Below, one piece after another: positions 14,280 through 28,667 of a stretch of 64,000 nt of DNA (position 1 is its first letter; each line of letters starts with the position of its first letter). Source of the DNA: Arcuatula senhousia (taxonomy: Eukaryota; Mollusca; Bivalvia; Mytilida; Mytilidae). A program made the translations under genes and the position numbers. The stretch covers positions 19,465,184-19,529,183 of the forward strand of contig OZ020303.1 in the NCBI GenBank assembly GCA_963971305.1. The letters are read 5' to 3'. The notes under the pieces are model-generated. The model worked only from the letters and a program-made list of their open reading frames with translations. It was not told the origin of the DNA and searched no databases.

Positions 14280-14690
14280 GATGAGAAAATAGGATGAGGT
14301 GGGAAACAAAGAAACAGTAAATTTTGAAGAACACAGGAAAATGCCGGAAGATATGGGTAGGTGCGGAAAATTTAGCCTATGTGGCGCAGTTATTGGCGGT
14401 CAACAATAGGGATCTTTTACGTGCATGAAGCGTGACACTCTCCACACACGTTGCCTTGGCCCACTATGGTCAGCGGCCAGGTTTTCCGTATCAAACCTGA
14501 CAACACCGGGGGACGAAGGCCACCCTATTCAGCCACCAAGGGTTCACACTTTGGTCGGTCTGTGGGCTAGACACTTGCACCGATGTCAGAATCGCACGAC
14601 CCTAGCTTAGTCGCCTTTTATGACAAGTTCGGCTCTGCCCCGGTCACATTCGCACCCCCCCCCCCTGGGTCCCGTACGAGACTTAAATGG
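14280..14690. repeat. Dispersed GC-rich repeat nested in the TTAA element
   Basis: This GC-rich island is unlike its AT-rich surroundings. It includes GGGATCTTTTACGTGCATG, the minus-strand motif CATAAAAGGCGACTAAGC, and a C-run at about 14,657-14,666. From memory, motifs of this kind recur in molluscan non-coding repeats, but I cannot name the family. A 61-codon open frame across it (14,425-14,610) has no recognisable domain and is treated as incidental. Confidence 0.4.
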
Positions 14691-14774
14691 TATTTGATCA
14701 AGGTGTAAAGTAAAGATACATGTATGTGCTTATAGTTTTAGGGTTAAAGCTTTTGGAAATATCTGTTAGTTTGG

Positions 14775-14935
14775 CAGCCTAAAAACTGGTTTAACCCATA
14801 TATTATATCTTTTGAAATGCCTGTACTAAGTCCGGACAATCACGATCTTGAATTTGTCCGGAATGTCTTCCTTGTGTTTTGTTTTGTCTTTTCTATTGAA
14901 CATTTGAGATCGTTCATCCAAGTACACTAGTCTTT
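14775..14935 (+). repeat. Dispersed repeat, copy 1 of 2
   Basis: Ordered shared landmarks link this segment with 32,250-32,400. They are TTTGAAATGCCTGTAC..AAGTC and GGA.AAT..C.ATCTT, then GTCTTCCTTG..TTTTGTTT, then TTTTCTATTGAACATT..GAT. The agreement over about 150 bases is too long and ordered to be chance in AT-rich DNA. Confidence 0.5.
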
Positions 14936-15443
14936 TTTTAACCTTTCTTTATGCGGGCTTAGCAAAGTTGACATTATTTGGTGAAGATTTTTCAAAAGTT
15001 TGCCCGATTTACATTTTTTTATATGTAAAAATTTCCGTGACAGAGGGATTGGTTCGTTCCCATGAGAAGTGAAACAGAATGCCATTAAGTTTTATAAAAA
15101 AGTAACTTTATTAGCCATCAAGTCTTCTGTCCACAAACTTCTTTTTTCCAAATTGCCGACTATTTATAAAAAATAGCAAAAGAAAAAGATGCAGTATTGC
15201 CTTTTATATTTTTTTTCGAAAGTGGTTAAACTTTTTGATTTAGTGTATTCCTTATGGTACTGCATTAATTTTCCCTACGCGCGTCTGCATCGGCAAAAAA
15301 TATCAGTTAAATATGACGACATGCTGAATAAAATAAAATCTGAAACGAAAGTGAAGCGTCGAACGTCGCGCCATTTGATGGAGCACATTATGACGTTACG
15401 TAACAACCGCTAGAGGCGCTCAATTACGTATACTTTACCTTAA

Positions 15444-18400
15444 CTTTAGATTTATAGCATTCTATTATATCTGCTTTTTCAACAAGTTCTTTCATAACAG
15501 AAAAGTAAAAAAATGCAATAAAGATATCAAATAACAAAAAAAAATATTAAAATATTCTCACCTGCAGGACAGGTAAATAAAACAAGGTAGATAAGCACAT
15601 CAATTAGACACTTAAATCCACCAAAAATAAATATAAAAAATTAATCTTACCCATTTTCTTTTTATGATTAAATCCACTTCAAACAAAAGATAATCCAGAC
15701 ATTATAGCAGAAAAAATGAAATTTGTTTAAAGCATTCACCACAATCAATTAAGCTTTCATCAATGAGTGATGTAGATTCCTGTGGCAGCCATGTACCAGT
15801 GGAAGGAGCAGTGCTATGTAATCAAACAGTAGAATTTATATTTCTCTCATCAGCTGTTCTTATTTTCACATCACTTGTCACTCACACAAATCTGAACTAA
15901 CTGCTGGAAAAACTTCTTCATCATATTTCTGCAATACAAAATATGATACGCGATTAATTTTTGTTACAACTTTTTCTATTTTTCTCACTAGGTTCTTATT
16001 TAATTTATTCAAAAGTCATAAAACAAGCACATGTGGGTGATGCCAACTTTTTTGTTAAAGTCAGTAACAAAATCAATAAGCTCACTTAACTTTTGAATGT
16101 AAGGATTATAGAGATGGCTTCATCACATGTGGTGCCATAGATTATTAGACAGGTGAACAATACACCCTATGCAATAATGAAACAAATCACATAATCCAAA
16201 CTTTCCATTTCCCAGAATATTTTGTTTGTCTCCTACAATCAACTTACTTCAAAGATATTCAATTTCTCTGAATCAATTATTTGAATATGCTTCATCAGAT
16301 AAAAACACGAAAAAATTCAATGAGCTAAAAAACTTTAAAATCCCATCAGACATTTTCATTTAAGTTAATTGGATATGATTACTAATTTTCAATTTTCTTT
16401 TTTACCTGCATCATGCATGTTGACTTTTCCATCATAGAAAAGAAAAGAATGGATAGGAAAAACTTGCATTGATTTCCCATTTTTGTAATTTTCAAACTAT
16501 AGTAATGTACTTTTGATTGGAAGTCAAACTGTTACAAGTCTAATTTTATCCACAACACTTGAATGGTCACACATGGAAACAATTTCAAGGATAAAATTAA
16601 TAAAAACATAAAATAGTCAATAGACTGATGTTATATCTATCTTCCTGTGCAGAGGGGTCAATGACACCCCCTTTTATAGAAAATATTCAAAATTACCTAT
16701 ACCTCTGAGTTGAAATCTGCACCCCTTGCAGAAATATCTGGCTATGGGCCAGAGTATTAAGGACAATGAAGCCTGAGAAATGCTATCTCGGTGTAATGTC
16801 TTTGCTATTGCAACACTTAGTACTATTTAGAGACAAAATAATAGCTTTTCTGCACCTCTAACTACTCATAATTGTAAAATATTTATCCAAAAATATCTAT
16901 TTTGGACATTTTGGCTGATAAATACTGTAAAAGAGAATGGTTTCAGCAGAAATTCCATCAAAATTTCAGAATTTGTGTCAAAGTATATTTGTCATGGAAC
17001 AATAAGAAAACATACACATGCACCAGTGCCTTCATTCATATGTCTTGTAACAAAGTTGTGAATTCAAAGTTGTTGAAAACAGAAAAGGTAAACTTGGACA
17101 AACATAAGTGAGAGGGAATCATTAGGACATGGTTGGGCATAAGGCCCATGCTCTTGTATCTCAATCATGTAGACTCAGTGAGTGTTTGTCTAAAATAGTT
17201 TTAATGTTACAAAACCAATATAATAATTGTTGAAATAAATTAAGAGTACATGCAGTAATAAGAATATTTGAATCATTCCCATGTTATATAATTTCCATCA
17301 ATTGTTTAACCAATACACAGCAAATTGAAACTATAGTATTTTTTATACTGTAACCTTCAGAAATAATTTCCCTCTAAAGCTCAATTATATACAAATATAA
17401 CAGTAATAGCCATTACCAGAGATATTAGCATTTCTATATATCACACATGGGAATATATCCAGCATCAGTGATTACCATACCAGAAAAAATGGCAATTTAC
17501 AAATCGTTTCATGATGCTGTTAGAAATTATCAAATATAAAAGGAACATTATTCAACTGGATACCTATAGATAGAATAAATGTGCATGACACAATATAAAA
17601 ACAATTTCAAACTCTACCATGGGATACTTTACATGTACCATAGACTTCTTCAGCTATTCTGATAGCTATTGGCTTCATAGAAAATATGACAATGTAAATG
17701 TTAAGAAACTAAAGTTGCCTGGCTCTAAAAAAAGAATAGTACAGCATGTACTGCTAAACTTTTACCTGCAATGGCCAAATCTTCTCTTACCCTTCATTAC
17801 ACCTGAGAAAATGCACCCTTTAGTACTAAGATAATTTGTTATTTTGATATAAATAGATATTAAAATAGAACATGACAATAATCATTAATCATATTTTGGT
17901 CCCTTGTAGATTTTAATCGCTAGATGCTATTTGTCTTACTACAACACAAGTCAGATCCTATCATACTCTCGTTTTAACACCATATTTAACCTTAACCATA
18001 CAATATTTCCATATCGTAGAATATCTATTGTATGAGAGGTTTCTAATTCCTCACTTTCTTTAGAATCACTATAGATTTTTCTATGATTGTGTTCACATCT
18101 TGTATGTGACAAATGTAGCTACCTTTTGCATAAATTAATCATGAAGTAATCCTGATAAGTCAATTTATAAACCATTACGTTAAGAGCTCCGTTCAGTTGT
18201 TACCTAATTTACATAATGCTCATCTATTCTTTTTTCTCCATTATCCAGCTTTGCTCAATGAGGGGAGAAATTCAATATTTTGTCAAGCATAAGAGATAGG
18301 TCAAAACTAAATGCACTTTTAAATGTTTTTTGTTTCACTTAAAAGTCCAAATTTATCCCAAGTCTGATTCATAACTATTTTAAATAAGTTCCAAATGGGA

Positions 18401-20387
18401 AGTATCTTTAATGTACTTGTTTGACAAACTGGAGTCTCCCAATAGTTTGTGGATGTGACAAAATTATTATCAAAACATTTTAAGGGGCTTTGTTCCATTG
18501 TTGCAAAAAAGGTTGAAGTTCAGTTAACAGCACTTTTTGATTAGCAAAAAAAAAAAAAAAAAAATTTTAAAGAAAACTCATGCAAAACATTTCAATGTTC
18601 TTATTATTGTTAGAAACATGAGATGAACCATCAAGCTAACAGAGACTATCCAATGCTTTAAATGAAAAATATAAAATCTCTGCATCATCAACAATAAAAT
18701 CACAATGCATTTATCAAACTGTAACAATCTGAAACATCTGTCTAATCCAGTTATCTCCCCTTGAAACAAACAAGATAAAAGAAAATTTGGGATTGATTAA
18801 TCACTCATTCATTAGGTAAAAACAGTGGCATTTATGTTGCATAAAAGTCAATCAAGGTTTATGATGCACAGAACTGCAGATGCATACTATTAAGGCTATG
18901 TTCTCGATGCCCATAAATGCCAGAAAATTTGTTTTTATACATTAGTAAAACCTTCCAGCAAACGTTTTTCTGGACCACTTCCCAAAATATGATGTTTATG
19001 AACCTAAATGATTCAAAAGACTAGACACAACCAAAGATGTTGTCTCTAAGACCAGACTTGCCAAATCAGAGCAGATGGTCCATGTAGTGATAACTCTACA
19101 AAAAAGAATCTATTTCAACAAAAAATAATATGTTCACAATTCAGCAATTTACCAATATCAAAAAGAATCAACAAGGCTGCATGTACATGTACCTTGAATA
19201 CCTTATTTGAAGGTCAGCTAGCTGCTTTGTATACCAGAAAAGAAATTTCATTTTGCTATCAGTACATATATTAATCAAAGTACTGAAAGTTCTGGTAGCC
19301 GGAATACTCTACAAATTTTAAAGATTGTTTATGTTTATAGTATATAAAGTACAGTAGTAATTGGAAAATGGAAAAGAAACTATGTTGCACACAAGTACTG
19401 ATATGTGATGAGGCAACACGACCATCAGCTAGCTTTTGATTGGTCAGTTACTGAAAGGTCATCGTACCTATAGTCATGGCTTATTGCTACAGCGACTATC
19501 CCGTCTTATAAGAGCATGGCATAGGGTTTCCAGCCTTGTGACCTGTTTATCCCAAATCAATAGGGGTCTTGCTTAGCTCACAAAAATCCAAACTTTTAAA
19601 AGTTATGCCTAGAAACCCATTTTTGGATTGTGAGGTAGAATGATGGAAAACCAAATTCTATACTCCTCCACTTTAATGAAAGGGACAGAAGATGTAGATT
19701 GCTAATTTTTGCACTAAACTTTCACCCTACAGTAATATCATTCATAGTGTGATTTATATCGTCCTTGTCCCAGCCCACCAAATCTTTGTAATGAGATTCC
19801 TCAACTAAATCATCATGTGCAATATTCTCTAATCATGTTACTCTTCTTAATGTGCCATTACTTTGAAATTCACATTGAAACAGGAAAAAAGATCTAAGCA
19901 GAATTTGATTTAAACAAATTTAAATGCACTTTATGTTCAGCCATTTAACACACCTGCAAGAATAACTGTACCCCATATAAGTGAGCATTTTTACTTTGAT
20001 CATAAAAATGCAGGAACATTTAGAAACAAGACTAGATAAGAATCTGACTCTAACCACAGAATATTATGTTGTGGTTATTAAAAGGGAAACAAATAGACAA
20101 CTATTGTATGTGGGTACAAACAAACAAAGTTCAAAAACATTTAAATAAGTTTCAGTCGAAAAAAAACTAAAAATTTAATTATGTATAAAGCTAGATGTCA
20201 CATACAGTGACTACAAATTAATTCTACTGAAGATGTAACTTCTTATAAAAAGAAAGTTCTGCGATTCATGATTCTTTTACATCAGTCAATAGATGTTTCT
20301 TATCTAGCTGTCAAAAAAAGCAAATGTTTACCCATCATTCAAATATTATTGTTTTAAAACAAGTCAAATCATTTCAATTTTCTAGTC
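15444..20387. other. Long gene-free stretch
   Basis: AT-rich, no supported exon. It contains an A-run at about 18,546-18,563. Several 60-75-codon open frames are present, but none shows a domain, a signal peptide or convincing splice sites. Confidence 0.5.
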
Positions 20388-20576
20388 AAAACCAATTTAT
20401 TTTTTGCGACTACAATATTTTGCGTTTTATTATCAAAGAGCTATTTCGCGGCTATTCATTTTCGCAATTTTTTGGAAAAACAATAAAGCGTGTTAATCGC
20501 GATGATTTATTTTGCGAATTTTTGTTCCTCGCAAAATACGCGAATATTAATCGCTCCCGAAAATAAGTTGGTTTAT
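20388..20576. mobile_element. Small inverted-repeat element (MITE-like), about 190 bp
   Basis: The left end reads AAAACCAATTTATTTTTTGCGA. The right end, read on the minus strand, is TAAACCAACTTATTTTCGG, giving about 17 matching positions. The interior is rich in TTTTGCG and TCGCG motifs, which are unusual for the surrounding sequence. No clear target duplication was found. Confidence 0.45.
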
Positions 20577-23500
20577 AGTTCATTGTTCATGAATGACCAT
20601 GCCCTTAGACAGATGGGAGGCCAACAACAGTACTACACTGATACCAGAAGACAAGAGCTATCATTAGATATTATTCAAGACCAGTATCTTTTTTCTAATA
20701 TTTACAGTCAACAGTCCAAGTTGACAGAAACTCAATAGGCATTGACCACTAAGATTAAATCAGCAGGGTTACTGAACACGTTGACCAGCAATAAAAAGTT
20801 CCTGCCCTATAATTATCTCCCTTGGTTCACCAACTCCTATAGAAAGATTATTGAAAAGTACAACAGGAGTACACTGATCAAGTTTCATTACAATCCGTTG
20901 AGCAGCCATGCAGTAATGTCAGAAAATCTGACCTTGGTCATCTTGAATAACTGGCTTAGACTTCTTAACAATGAGTTAATTGGCATCAAATATCAATCTC
21001 AGAAAACTATCCCCCATCCAGGTTCCAGAAATCTTTTATATACTTAAATTGATGGTTTATGAATCAATAAATATGACTGTATAAATATCAATCCCGTTTC
21101 TATCCCTTTCCGACAATATGAAAGCAAACATGGACGTGAATGTATTCTTCTTCATTAGTTTACATTGTGTCAAAACGCCACAAACTGGTATTATTAATTT
21201 ACTTGCTGAATATTTTAATCCAGCGATCATAATTTTCGTTGAATATCAAACATTTCTCTGGTGGATTCTCCATAAAGCATGCTATTAATTAAACGATGCT
21301 TGAGAAACTTGTCTTGTATTAATTAAGATAACATAGTTCTATATGATATTTTATTAGAGACATAAATTTGTAAGTATATTGCTTCATACTGTAGGTGTTT
21401 AGTAGTAAAACAATATGGTTTTAATAATACTGAATGCCTTTGGGTACAGGAAAAAATCTTAATGTGAAATCGTGCAACAACTATGTTCTTTTTTGAGAGT
21501 TATGCCTTTCCAAGCTCCCATGTTTCATGATTGCTGTAATAGAATGGCAACAGACCAAGACAGTTGCTGAAAGTTATTTTCCTTGCTTCTGCAGATATTT
21601 GCTTAAAGTTCTTTCCCTTGCTCCTGTATGCTTTCCTACAGTTTGAAGCAAGGATCCAGCCCGTTTGTATTGCTAAAAAATAGTTTTATCATCTTGTTTT
21701 ACTGTAAGAACCTAAATCATATGGAGACCAGCATAGTTGTCTTCATGAATGACATGTCACCTGTGTTTTGAAGTAACAGTATTCAGTCAACAGGGAGTAG
21801 ATCCATAATGGGCATAAAACTTGTTTTACATGATCAAGTAATATAAGATGGAGCTACATGCAAAACAATAAGACACTGCATTAAGTAGATATATTTTTTG
21901 TGATGTTCTGGACACAAGAGAGTGAAAAAGTCACCTTTATTATGACCTTTCTACGATACATTCATCTTCAACAAATTATTTGATTAACCCACTAGAAAGG
22001 GGCTGGACAAAAGGACTTCAATCCCTACTCCCTTACTACTCACCCTATTTGATCCTCACACGCCCCAACCCTTGCTTTCTTCAACTATTTTCTGTCTTCT
22101 TAGTCTATGCTTTGTCCCTTAACTTCTGCTTCTTGTTTGCTTTAATCCTATCCCCCACCACCCACTCATTAGAATCCAAATAAATTTCGCTAAATTACAA
22201 GGTTCTACATAGTACATTTTACAGAAGTTAGAGCAAACCTATAAAGAAGCACATGAGATTGTCAGTTATAATGATGTAACATTTCTTAAATGCTCCCTTT
22301 AAAACTAATGGATTTAATTGCTCCAGAATTGTCGTATTTAAAGTTTGAAAGCCTTCCTTAAAAGTTGTAATTTAAACCTTTTTTTTCCAAATATAAATTC
22401 ATGTGATGTGCAGTTAATGTACACGACAAAACATGTTTTAATTTTGCATTAGTGAATTTGATAGAAATAAAATTTATCTGATATTATTAATAACACTAAA
22501 AGTACGCCTCTTGGTAAAACTTTTGTGAAAAATAAAAATCTTGAAATATTTACTTAACCTCCAACTTTTTCTTTGACAAGGAATGATGCATCAAATAATT
22601 TTCAATAAATCTCTACTGGGACCTTCTTTTTTATTTAATTAACAAATAAAACACAATTAATTCACAATAATTAAATCTCTGGTAGTAATATGATATGATA
22701 GATAGATAAATACACATTCTATAACATTTTCAATATATTTTTCAATTTACAATGCAAACGTCTCATTCAATTTTTCATACTAATAAAATAATTGCATCCT
22801 ACCTTTCACGCAATTAAACAACAAGAGAATACCTTCAAAGGAAAGTAAAGTGCTCCTTTTGACACCAATTTCACTACTTAAGATAGACATAAAAGAAAAA
22901 AATCTGTGTATTCACTTAGGTTTCCTTTACAAAACTACAGAAAATGATCACTTAATTACAAATTTCAGAATAAAAATTTTACATCCCATTCCACCCTACT
23001 TTTACAGCAATGAATGTGTTAATATGTGTTTTAACTTAAAAGAGGAATATTGTTAAAGGTCTGACCATAAAAATGATAATAACGGGGTAGAGACGAATAG
23101 CTTGACAAATACAGTACTAAAGTTTGTACCTGGACATACCTGGATAGAGTCTCATCATTTACCAAGGGTGTCAATTTCATGATTACATACTCCATGTTTA
23201 TGGCACCAAAATTAGACCATTATTTTACCTGATTTACATCTCTGCAGGTGCACTGCAGCAAATTTAAATTCAAATTTTATCTTGTTTTCATCCTTGTCAT
23301 CTTATTTCTTCTCTGGCAGTTTTATTGTTATTGTTCAAATTTATATTTCTACATATACATTTTAAATTCATCTGCATGTAATTTTCAGCAAAATAATTTA
23401 ACTCTTCAATCATAGAGCAACTGAGTAAAATGTTTCAAGGCTAAACAAAGTACATGTAATATTTTGTTCAAAGACTAAATTACCTTGAGTCTAAAAGTCT

Positions 23501-26500
23501 TGTTTGGTTATAAAGAGATTTAAGAACATCCTTTAATATCCAAACGAAAACTTTTGCCAATTTCAATCATTTTCACCCATTTAAGGTAAACACAGTATTT
23601 AAAAAAACAGCATATTTGAAGAAGAACATTAACATATGCCCCTAAATTTTCACAGTCAATTAATACATTTAGCTTTTTTCACTTCACCTTTTCTTACTTT
23701 GTCAAAACATCCAGAAGGTTATAACATTCAAGAGTGATAACTCTCACATTTCGTATAACAAGATTTTTCTTTTAAAACATCATTCCTTAGCAAACTTTGG
23801 AAAACATGCATTGGTTCAAAAAGAGAAGTTAAGAATAATAATTAAGCTATGTTCTTACTTTATAAACAAAAGAACAAAATATATATATACAGTTTTAAGC
23901 CATGTTTGTTTTAGAAGGTGAATTAAATTTACTTTTTAATCATGAAGGTAAACTTTCAATATAAGTATCTTGATGTGAATAGCCGAAGTTAAAATTCATT
24001 AACCCTAAAAAGGTTAACAAAACCAAAGATGCAATCTTATCAAAGTAATTGCTTGGTAATAAAATATCTACTGTTTTACCTTTATAAATAAACATTCCAA
24101 ATTTCCCATATCCTTAAAAAATAATGATTGAATCTTACATGACATCAAGCAATCTAAAATCTACTTCAAATTTCCTGAAGATTCTCCAGTATCTTAAACG
24201 TTGTCATTTTTGGGGCTTAATTATTTTCAAGCATGCAATTACACGGGTATCTAAGTTTTAAAATCCCATCATAAGTGTTTACCTTTTTGGAAATAGTCCG
24301 ACATCTAAGCACTTGAATTTGATCCGCAGTTATCATATGATTCCGAAGTAGATTTCTTTATATACACCTTGTATTGAACAACACGACCACACTTCAAGAC
24401 CATATAAATCTACAATAGAGAGAAACGCAACACAATGGTGAGAAAAACGATAAATGGTTAAAATGTATACTTATGTAAGCTTTGGTTCAACTTTCTAACA
24501 TTCTCACAAGAGAGAAAAAAAAAACGATTGAAGAAATCTTTGATGTCTCTTGAACAAAAAATTACCAAATTTAGAATATCAATCAGTTAGTTTCTTTTAG
24601 GTAACAGCTAGGTTTCACGTAATTACCAAATACAAATAAATATTTCCTATCCATTAACGAAATCTGATACAGGAAAAAGGCAGGATAACCTATGATTGAA
24701 CATTGGAGACCTTAAAGTTCAAAAACAATTAGTGTCACACGTAAAAAATATTCCGTAAATGAAATTAAAATAATTTCTATAATTAGGTACAAAACAGGGA
24801 CATGAACAGGCCTTTGTGTGTGTGGTTATTTTGATCATCAGCTATAAAAATAAATGTCTTTCTCAAAATTTGGTCTTTTATTCCTACACCTATATGTAAA
24901 TGGAAAAAAAGAACTAAGAAATATGGGTAATGTCACATGAAAGGTATTTTCTTCATTGCGTTTGAATGTTTATTGGTTTTACATGGAATAAATAGATCAC
25001 CCAACTTTGTTAACTGATACAGAATATGAACACAAATTGTCTGTGTGTGACAACATTATTATCCCGTACAATGGACTGAATGAAATCAGTTTACATAACT
25101 TGTTTGTACCTTGCACATTACTTTTTATATCTTTGAGATTTATTTCTTTAGCCTTTTCTAAACATTGCTCCGTTACACTTTTTGATGTGAAAAAAAATAT
25201 GTGAATCCTAACTAAACATCCAATAGTATGACAATTTACAAGACCATAGACAACCATGCTTCTAATTAAGATTCATATTTTGAATGTTAAATAGGCCCAA
25301 GCAACAATTTAAAAAGTAAGCAAATGTAAGCTGCAACATGTTAGATGTTCATGCAGGCAATATTTTTTATCATACTATTGATAACATTGCATATAATGTT
25401 TGAGCAACAGTTCTGCTGTTGCAGACTTGTAATTTATGCTCCTGAAATGTTCCTGTTTAAAACACAATCTGCTTTTGAGTAAGATTGTTTAAAAAGCCAT
25501 AAAAAAGTCAAACACACCAGATGCAGCTATTTAAAATTCTGAATCAAGATTGACACTTGACAGACACACAGGCATAAATTATACAAAATAAGAGCTTTAA
25601 AATTAACAGCCTTGAAAAATGAAAGACAGTTTATCGTCCAAAACATGGAATAGCACTTGAAATTATGCAAATTGAAGCACAGAATAATTGCATAACATGC
25701 ATGTGCAGGTTTAGTTTAGAAATTACACTTCCTGTGAGTTTATTGTTTTGCTGCTATAAAACTATTAAAACTTTGTAAACTTGGCAATGAGAGGATTTCA
25801 TGCAGTTAACAGGTCAATGCTCCGTTTGCATTCCCTGTAACAGCCCTTATTTACAACATTCAAAATGCCAAACACAGATAGAAACAGCAATTCTAAAAGA
25901 ACAAATACAATGGAACAAAGTTTAAAGACTATCAGAATGCAAATAACATTTAAAAACATTTTATTTCAACATAAAAACATTGAATGTACTGATACCTGAA
26001 AATCTTCAACTCATTAGCACAAGAATTTAATGCTGCATTTTCATAGTTATTAGATACATCAAAGTGAGGCATAGCTTAGTCATCTTTTGAAGCCTGCATT
26101 AAAAAATAGAAAACTATAATATAACTGAACAGGTGAAAAAAGCATTTTTACATGGAATGGTTCTCCAATTGTTGCCATAAAAAATGACCATGATGTGCAC
26201 AGAAAAACATGAGGCTAATTTTGATAAATCACAAACAATACATTTTTTATGGCCAATACTCTGCAATATACAACAAAACTATCCTTAGTTGTTGAGAACT
26301 ATGCCATGGTTTGTGTTACACAAATGACAGATCTTTTGGAGGGACAAAAACGGGATATCTTGGATTTCAATCCACCATACAATTGTAGCATGTAGCATTT
26401 CTGCCACTGAACCTAATACAGTTGGAGCATACACTTGACTTGTCAATATATAGGATGGTAGCAATGGTTACTGAATTTAGAATTCATATAAAATAAAGTT

Positions 26501-27831
26501 ATCACACCCAATCTTTTATGCATTTTAAAGTTTTGCTGTAATTTTGATTTTTAAATATTTATGAAAACAAATAAAATTCTGAAATTCTTGAAGATAAATC
26601 AGTTCATCATAATAAACAAAATAAACATTTACTGCACACTGCATGTTTTTAAAATATTCCATTAAGACTTCAAAGAGTTTTACTCGTTTTTTATTGATTT
26701 AAAGCTGCAATTTACATTCAAAACATAAGTTATGACAACAAATGCTTTAGAGTTAACATCTTGGTTAGAAATGTTTGTGTTTGTTGAAATGCAATATCAT
26801 AAAGAGCTCTCCAGTAGAACCAGTAAATGTGTATTGGCATCATATGGGAATCCAAAAATTCATTTCATGTTAAAATGTATGACTAGTTTACAAAGTTTCA
26901 TGAAAATTTATCCTGTTGCTTTTTGTTTTTTATTTAATAAGTTAGAGAAAGTAGTAATACATAAAAGGACATAAGGACTGAAAAAATACCATGTCCTGCT
27001 ACAAAGTTTGGAAGTAGTACATGTAATAAATGACCTAACTACATTTTGTACATGTATATCCAATAAGATGTACAAGACATTTTGACTGAAAAATTTTTAA
27101 ATATTTCTTGGGAAAACCTTAGTCAGTTTATTTAAAAACACACTAAGATGGTTTAAATACTTTATCTGTTTCATTCTTTATTGCTTCATTGACATCATAA
27201 GTTTTTAAAGAGCAACATCATCAACAATTTTGAAAACAATTCTGATAGAAATACTAAAAACAATGAAGCTAGACTTACTGTAACCAATAAGGTGTAAAAA
27301 AGGTGCAAGTAAAACTGCTCTTTTGTAATAAAAATGTTAACATGGACATACTACTATAAATAAAAGTTATTTATATTTTCACAACTATATGAGTAGTCAT
27401 TAACTAAAGTGTCATCGTGGAATATGAATGTATTTTACTGGCGAGTCGATTTCCGAGAACCAGCGGGTCAGACTTGACAATAATAACTAGTCGGTAATGC
27501 GATAGTATACAATTTATTCTTTTTGTTATGAATAAGCTGTAATGTCCATATTTATAATCAGACTTATAACTTTAAATTAGAGGTGAAAGTTTCATACATC
27601 CTCAATCTCTTCTATACAATAGCATTGGACATTAAGCTGGACGAAGGACCCATAAATAATGATCGGGTTACCCATTCATCATTTATCCATAAAAAGTAAG
27701 CTGCTGGAGTGACAAATATTTCATATAAATATAAAATTTTGACACATAACTTAATAGATTCCCCTAGTGTGTCTGGTAGGAAGAATGAAAAGTAGAGACT
27801 TTGATGATTTCTGAAACATCATCATTTTATA
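20577..27831. other. Long gene-free stretch
   Basis: A reading frame from about 20,577 to 21,047 is interrupted by one TAG (20,736-20,738). It gives no recognisable protein and its minus strand has the flavour of a repeat core, so it is not called. The rest is AT-rich intergenic or intronic DNA with no supported exon. Confidence 0.45.
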
Positions 27832-27923
27832 AAACAGTTATGATATACATGAAAAGCAAAATTATCGAAAATGAACTAAACAGTTATGATATACATGAAA
27901 AGAAAAATTATCGAAAATGAACT
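27832..27923. repeat. Two-copy tandem repeat, 46 bp
   Basis: AAACAGTTATGATATACATG followed by AAAAG[C/A]AAAATTATCG and AAAATGAACT occurs twice head to tail with a period of 46 bases and a single substitution. This indicates a recent slippage-type duplication. Confidence 0.9.
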
Positions 27924-28667
27924 ATTTGGGACAATCATGAAACAACAAACGGAAAGATTATTTTGTTATATTTGTCTTAAATTTTTAAAAAATATACCTG
28001 TACCCTGGGCAAATCAAATATTTCTGACATATAAGTAAGATACATTACCAGTATTACAAGAGATGAATCATCTTGGTACTTATAAATACCTTAAACCCAT
28101 AAAGCTACTGGTTGCTTTCCTTTCAAACAAAACCACAACCTAATTCACTACTGGCATTTGTCTTCATTTCCTAAAATTAAAATAACACAATGAGGTTTTA
28201 CTATGAAATTGGCAGCTCAGTTTATTTAGATTTTTCACTGACAGACAACGATGGGGGTATATAATAATATGGCTGATGAGATTTTCTAAATAAACAACAA
28301 CTGTTTGACTGGGAGATCCATTACCACAATCAGCTCTTAATACCAAAACATAATTTGTAGGAAGAACAAACTTCCAATTAATATATCATCCTGCAACTGA
28401 CAGGAACAGGGGCGATGTCAACCATTAAAGGCCAGGAATTCACATCATAAGTTAACCTAGCCAAAATATGGAAACCAAGAGCAAATAATAAAGCTGATGA
28501 CTGGCAAAAAACTACATTCGGCTGGGTGGTATTTTGGACATAAGATCGTATAATTCATTATGATATAAGACTCTTTTTCTTCTTTTTAACCATTTTCCAT
28601 TACTGAGAGCCAATAAACTAGAATAGATATCAAATAGATTTGAGAGTTTTGGAAAAGCAAGGCCTTT

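Larger units (their letters stand above)
12947..15443. mobile_element. Non-autonomous DNA transposon flanked by TTAA, 2.49 kb
   Basis: TTAA occurs at 12,947-12,950 and 15,440-15,443. Directly inside are terminal inverted repeats: GGTAAAGTATACG at the left and its exact complement CGTATACTTTACC at the right. Similarity continues inward as [A/T]AATTGA[C/G]CG. A TTAA duplication is characteristic of piggyBac-type insertion, although TTA/TAA duplication by a PIF/Harbinger-type element would also fit. The interior is richer in CG dinucleotides than its surroundings (GACG and CGTC motifs near both ends). It has no transposase-length open frame, so the copy is non-autonomous. Another repeat is nested inside at about 14,280-14,690. 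Confidence 0.75.

Noticed and set aside
14425..14610. GC-rich 61-codon open frame
   Set aside because: It lies in a dispersed GC-rich repeat nested in a transposon, with no domain.
20490..21047. Two consecutive open frames in one frame, separated by a single TAG
   Set aside because: No recognisable domain. The 5' part overlaps a MITE, and the minus strand (AAACTTGATCAGTG and similar) looks like a repeat core.
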